NCBI RefSeq assembly: GCF_963169125.1 | Contig: NC_084801.1 | Location: forward strand, 111,069,061-111,133,060 | Direction: 5' to 3' | DNA from: Humulus lupulus | Taxonomy: Eukaryota > Streptophyta > Magnoliopsida > Rosales > Cannabaceae | DNA length: 64,000 nt | Shown here: piece by piece, positions 58,553-64,000 of the stretch | Position numbering within the stretch: the stretch's first letter is position 1 | Layout of the letters: each line of letters starts with the position of its first letter | Translations under genes and position numbers: made by a program | Notes under the pieces: model-generated | Seen by the model: only the letters and a program-made list of their open reading frames with translations | What the model was told of the DNA's origin: nothing | The model's database searches: none

Positions 58553-59366
58553 TGATATGAACCTCACCAACAATTGTGATGAAACCCGATAACAATGATG
58601 GTTTGGAACCCCAAGATCGTGTAGACAAGATTTGTTGAGCCTTGACCCCTCACCTAATTAGATGAAAACCAAGACTACCAGGGATAGAAAACGCCACACC
58701 AAGGAACCTAAAAATATCTCAAGGATCAAGGTGATAAGTTTGGTTGTTTGAACGCCACAAGATTAACTTGATAAGTTCAAGAGTTCTTTCAAGAACGAAG
58801 AGGAACACACCTCACAATAATAATAATATTTCTCAAAAACATAATGTCTTACAATGTTCATAAAACACCTATATATACTTGGAACAATCCTCCAAGAATA
58901 GGAAAAGTCATAATTCAGCCTTAAAATCATCATAAACATAAAAATAATAACTCCCCACATTTTTAGGCATTTTGGACTTCAAAAGGCTGCCAAAAATAAC
59001 TTAAATGACTAAATTTAATGCATTAACTTAACCAGACAGGGCCATTGGCATCCCCTATTTAATGTCCTTGAAACTCATCAAATTCATGCCCTTTAATGAC
59101 TAAACCATGCTGATTACATTTTTGGATGTTAATTAGCCTCTTCACTTGCTTTGATGACATGGACTAAGCCTTGATTATTATTTGAGACCATATTGATCTT
59201 TTTAGAATCAGCCCAATTCTCTTGGATTAGCCCATTTAGTGCTTCCTTGAAACGCTTGGCTCTAAGTCTTGTAATTGGGCCACTAAGAAGTGACAAAGGG
59301 TCTACTGTAAATCCAGCTCCATTCCCACATGTATGATCAGCATGTCCAGCTCCTTGGTTTGCATCA
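58553..59366 (-). repeat. 5' LTR of the CRM-like element
   Basis: 814 bp, colinear with 52098-52911. It retains an open phase for the tail (59360-59129) ending in GLVHVIKASEEAN. The TSD ATTGT follows at 59367-59371. Confidence 0.95.
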
Positions 59367-62300
59367 ATTGTCGTATACCTCAATATGTCAGGTTTTACGA
59401 TAAGTGTTATTTCTCAAAATGAAGAAACTACTAGGAACCGAGTCCAAGCTCAAAACGAGATCCTAAATGGAGCCTACATCATAAAATTAGGGGGTATTTT
59501 TGACCATTGCAGTTGTTCGATCTTGTAGTGGGTTCACTGAGCATAACCGATCACACTATAGGTAATGTTTCACGATAAGTGTTATTTCTCAAACTCAAGG
59601 TTCTACTAAGGGATACTCTGATCTCGCAACGACATCCTTCATCGAGCCTACTATATCCACTTAGGGATATTTAAGAGCGTTGGAATAATCTGATCTTGTA
59701 GCGGGTCTTCGAGAAAATTCGATCACACTATAGGACAGGTTTCACGAATAATGTTATTTATTAAAGGGAAGGAACTACTGAGGGCCGACTCCGATCTTGC
59801 AACGAGATCCTAAACTGAGCCTACATGACACATTTAAGGATTTCAGACCATTGGTACGGTCTGATCTTGAGAGGGCGTCACCAACCATTAATGATCACAC
59901 TATAGGTCAGGTTTCACGGTAAGTGTTATTACTAAAACAAAAGGTACTACTAAGGGCGACTCCGATCTCAAAACGAGATCCTAAATCGATCTTTCCTTAC
60001 CAACTTAGGGGGTATTTAAGACCTTTGGAACTATCCAATCTTGTAACTGGGTCTTGGAGGAAAGTCGATCACACTATAGGTCAGGTTTCCCGATTAGTGT
60101 TAATTTTCTAAGGGAAGATACTACTAGGGGTAAACTCTGATATCGAAATGAGATCATAAATGGAGCCTACCTCACCAACTTAGGGGCAATTTCATAACTT
60201 TGGAACGGTCCGATCACCTAACGCAGTCTTTGAGGATTGCCGATAAAATGATATCCTAGGTTACAAGATTAGTGTTATTTCTCAAACAGGAAGGTACAAC
60301 TAAGGGCCGACTCCAATCTCGCAACCAGTTCATAAATTGAGCCTACATCAGACATTTAGGGAATATTTCAGACCATTGGAACGGTCTGATCTTGTATTGT
60401 TGTCACCAAGCATAGCTGATCACACTTTAGGTTAGGTTTCACTATAAGTGTTATTTCTCAAACTGATGGTACTATTGGGGGCCGAGTTCGATCTTGCAAT
60501 GAGATCTTAAATCAATCTTACCTCATTCATTTAGGGGTAATTTTAGTATGTTCGAACCATTCGATCTTGTATTGGGGTCTCCAAGGATAGTCAAACACAC
60601 TATAGGTCATGTCTCATGATCGGTGTTATTTCTAAAGAAAAAGGAAATACTATAAGACGACTATGATCTCGCAATGAGATCCTAAACAAACGTACCTCTC
60701 CCACTTAGGTTGATTTGAGAACTTTGGAACAGTCCGGTCTCGCAACCAAATCCTAAATTGAGCCTACATCACACATTTAGGGAGTATTTCAGACCATTAG
60801 AACGGTGCGATCTTGTATCTTGGTCACCAAGCATAGCCGATCACACTTTAGGTTAGGATTCACTATAAGTGTTATTTCTAAAACCGATGGAACTTCTAGG
60901 TGCCAAGTCTATTCTTGCAACGATATCTTAAATTGATCCTACCTTAGACATTGAGGGGGAATTTTGGACCGTTGGAACCGTTCGATCATGTAACATGGTC
61001 TCCAAGGATAGTCAATCACACTATAGGTAATGTCTCATGATCCTGTTATTTCTTAAAGTGAAGGTACTACTATAAGCTGACTCTGATCTTACAACGAGAT
61101 CCTGAATCGAGGCTACCTCACCCACTTATGGGGATTTCATATCTTGTAACAGGGTCACTGAGGATTGTTGTATACCAAAATAGGTCAGGTTTCACGATTA
61201 GTGTTATTTCTCGAAGGGAAGGAACTACTAGGGGCCGACTCCGATCTCGCAACGAGATCCTAAATGGAGCCTAAATCACAAAATTAGGGGGTATTTAGGA
61301 CAATTGCAATGGTATGATCTTGTAGCGGGTTCACCAAGCATAACCGATCACACTAAGGGATACTCTAATTTCACATAGACATCCTTGATCGAGCCTACCT
61401 TACCCACTTAGGGTTATTTAAGACAGTTGGAATAATCCATTCTTGTAATTGGCTCTTCGAGAAAAGCCAATCACACAATAGGAAAAGTTTCACGATTAAT
61501 GTTATTTCTAAAATATAAGGAACTACTTGGGGCGAACACCGATCTTGCAACGAGATCCTAAACCGAGGATACATGACACATTTTGGGGGTATTTTTAACC
61601 GTTGATCTTGAAAGGGTGTCATCAAGCATAACCGATCACACTATAGGTCAGGTTTCACGATAAGTGTTATTACTCAAACCAAACGTACTACTAAGGGCGA
61701 CTTCGATCTCAAAACGAGCTCCTAAATCAATCCTACCTCACCAACTTAGGGGGTATTTCAGACCGTTGTAACAATCCAATCTTGTAACTGGGTCTTGGAG
61801 GAAAGCTGATCACACTATAGGTCAGGTTTCGCGATTAGTGTTATTTTTCAAATGGAAGGTACTACTAGTTATCGACTCCAATCTCTTACTGAGATCATAA
61901 ATAGAGCCTTCCTCACCCACTTAGGGGGAATTTCAGAACTTTGGTGCGGTCCAATCTTCTAACGGAATCTACAAGGATAGAAGATAAAACAATAGGCTAG
62001 GTTTCAAGATTAGTGTTATTTCTCAACGGGAATGTACTACTAGGTTTCGACTCCGATCTTGCAACTAGATCCTAAGTTGAGATTACACCACATATTTAGG
62101 GAGTATTTTGAACCATTGGAACGGTCTGATCATATAATGGGGTCAACAAGCTTTGCCAATCACTCTATAATTTAGGTTTCGAGATAAGTTTTATTTCTCA
62201 AACCTACGGTACTACTAGGTGTCGAGTCTAATCATGCAATGAGATCTTAAATTTAGCCTACCTCACACATTTAGTTGGAATTTAGGATCGTTGGAACTGT

Positions 62301-64000
62301 TTGATCTTGTTACGGGGTCTCCAAGGATAGTCAATCACACTATAGGGTATGGCTCATGATCGTGTTATTTCTCAAAGCGAAGGTACTACTATAAGCCAAC
62401 TCTGATCTCGTAACAAGATCCTAAATCGAGGCTAACTCACCCACTTAGGGGGATTTCAGCCCATTGGAACTGTCTGATCTTGGAACAGGGTCTCCGAGGA
62501 TATTCTTATACCACAATAGGTCAAGTTTCAAGATTAGTGATATTTCACAAAAGGAAGGAACTTTTACGGGTTTACTCCAGACTCACAACAAAATCTAAAT
62601 GGACCCTACATGACACAATTAGGGGGTATTACGGACCATTGCAGCGGTCAATTAGTGTTATGTCTCAGAGGGGTGGTACTACTAGGGGCTGACTTTGATA
62701 TCGCAATGAGACCCTAAATCGAGTCTACATGACACAGTTAGGGGTATTTCGGACTTTTGGAACAATTTTATCTTGTAAGGGTGTCAACGAGCATAAACGA
62801 TCACACTATAGGTCAGGTTTCATGATAAGTGTTCATTCTCAAACCAAAGGTACTACTAAGGGCGAGTCCGATCTCGAAACGAGATCCTAAATCTAGCCTA
62901 CCTCACCAACTTAGGGGGTGTCCCAGACCGTTGGAGCGATCCAATCTTGTAACAGGGTCTCGAAGGAAAGCCGATTACACTATAGGTCAGGTTTCACGAT
63001 TAGTTTTTTTTTTCAAAGGGAAGGTACTACTAGGGGTCGACTCTAATCGCACAATGTGATCACAAATGGATCCTAACTTATCCACTTAGGGGGAGTTTCA
63101 GAACTTTGGAATGATCCAATTTTCTATCGTAGTCTACGAGAATAGCCGATAAAACAATAGGCTTGGTTTTAAGATTAGTGTTACTTTTCAACGGGATTGT
63201 ACAACTAGGGGCTGACTATGATCTCGCAACCAGATCCTAAATTGAGCCTATATCACACATTTAGGTAGTATTTCAGACCATTGGAATGGTCCGATCTTGT
63301 AACGTGGTCACCAAGCATAGCCGATCATACTTTAGGTTATGTTTCACTATAAGTGTTATTTCTCAAACTGATGGTACTGCTAGGGGTCGTGTTCGATCTT
63401 GCAGCGAGATATTAAATTGAGCCTACCTCATACATTTAGGGGTAATTTTGGATTGTTGGAACGGTTCGATCTTTTAATGGGGTCTCCAAGGATAGTCAAT
63501 CAAACTATAGGTAAAGTCTCATGATCAGTGTTATTTCTCAAAGTGAAGGTAATACTTTAAGCCGACTCTGATCTCGCAACGTGATTCTAAACGAGCCTAC
63601 CTTCCCCACTTAGGGGTTATTTAAGACAGTGGGAATGGTCTGATCTTATGACGGGGTCTTCGAGAAAAGCCGATCACACTATCGGATAGGTTTCACGATT
63701 AATGTTATTTCTCAATGGGAAGGAACTACTAGAGGCCGACTCTGATCTCGAAATGAGATTCTAAACCGATCCTACATGACACATTTTGGGGTATTTGGGA
63801 CAGTTGGAATTGTCTGATCTTGTGAGGGTGTCACCGAGCATAAATGATCAAACTATAGGTTATGTTTCACAATAAGTATTATTACTCAAATCGAAGGCAC
63901 TACTAAGGGCGGCTCCGATCTTGAAAGGAGATCCTATATCGATTCTACCTTTCCAAGTTAGGGGGTATTTCAGACTGTTGGAAGTGTTCGATCATGTAAC
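59367..64000. repeat. Satellite block 4, ~175-bp monomer
   Basis: About 26 monomers running to the window end. Marker monomers with GTATACC-type text lie at 59375, 61172 and 62508. Several monomers are shortened (near 60725, 61352, 61595 and 62645), so the array is eroded here. The array continues beyond the window. Confidence 0.95.

Larger units (their letters stand above)
52098..59366 (-). mobile_element. CRM-like chromovirus in satellite, TSD ATTGT
   Basis: A 7269-bp element on the minus strand, flanked by ATTGT (52093-52097 and 59367-59371). LTRs are 814 bp each (TGATGCAAACC...GGTTCATATCA in coding direction) and differ at about 30 positions by eye (around 96 %). Order: LTR, initiator tRNA-Met PBS, gag, protease, reverse transcriptase, RNase H, integrase, polypurine tract, LTR. 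The TGATG...ATCA termini and a polyprotein tail encoded in the LTR point to the CRM clade; a tree of the reverse transcriptase would decide. In-frame stops and two frameshifts inactivate it, and a solo LTR interrupts gag. Confidence 0.93.

Noticed and set aside
35080..64000. Many 60-120 codon plus-strand frames in the satellite (for example 38246-38548, 46081-46452)
   Set aside because: They follow the monomer period, are not conserved between monomers and are broken by ordinary monomer variation.
35080..64000. CRISPR-like regularly spaced repeats
   Set aside because: The entire ~175-bp unit repeats with no unique spacers; it is a satellite in a plant genome.

Overview
This is plant nuclear DNA, almost certainly from a eudicot with a large, repeat-rich genome. 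Every protein-like reading frame I can recognise belongs to plant Ty3/gypsy LTR retrotransposon lineages (chromoviruses and Tat). Introns look plant-like, and LTR ends and 5-bp target-site duplications (TSDs) are typical. I see no host gene, tRNA, rRNA or CRISPR. I cannot name the species from sequence alone.

Left half (1-35079): a deeply nested stack. Positions 1-4246 are two tandem LTR copies, followed by an inverted LTR (4247-6277). A decayed Tekay-like chromovirus (visible 6278-35079) has its integrase split by a solo LTR (9873-12159, TSD ATGTC). Its 3' LTR was hit five bases from its start by an inverted solo LTR (12612-29667, TSD TGTAA) and again by a forward solo LTR (29899-32496, TSD ATTGG). 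The inverted solo LTR was itself opened by a complete Tat-lineage element (14325-29268, TSD GAGGG; two 612-bp LTRs). That element carries gag, protease, reverse transcriptase, two RNase H domains and integrase on the + strand, plus a spliced antisense gene on the - strand (24436-27769). Three younger solo LTRs sit inside it (14588-16602, 17625-18241, 24793-25500).

Right half (35080-64000): about 17 kb of a satellite with a ~175-bp monomer (roughly 98 copies). It is interrupted by solo LTRs at 42624-45121 and 48172-50080 and by a CRM-like chromovirus on the - strand (52098-59366, TSD ATTGT, 814-bp LTRs about 96 % alike). A further solo LTR (57412-58036) lies in the gag of that chromovirus. Part of the satellite shows a five-monomer higher-order period (~874 bp), and each monomer carries two short dyad symmetries. 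A 175-bp satellite invaded by CRM-like elements suggests a centromeric or pericentromeric position, but that is inference.

All coding regions are broken by in-frame stops or frameshifts, so nothing here looks able to move on its own. The most interesting signals are the satellite's dyads and higher-order structure, the exon-intron structure and candidate promoter of the antisense gene, a polyprotein tail encoded inside the CRM-like LTR, and a splice-like motif plus covarying hairpins shared by otherwise different LTR families.
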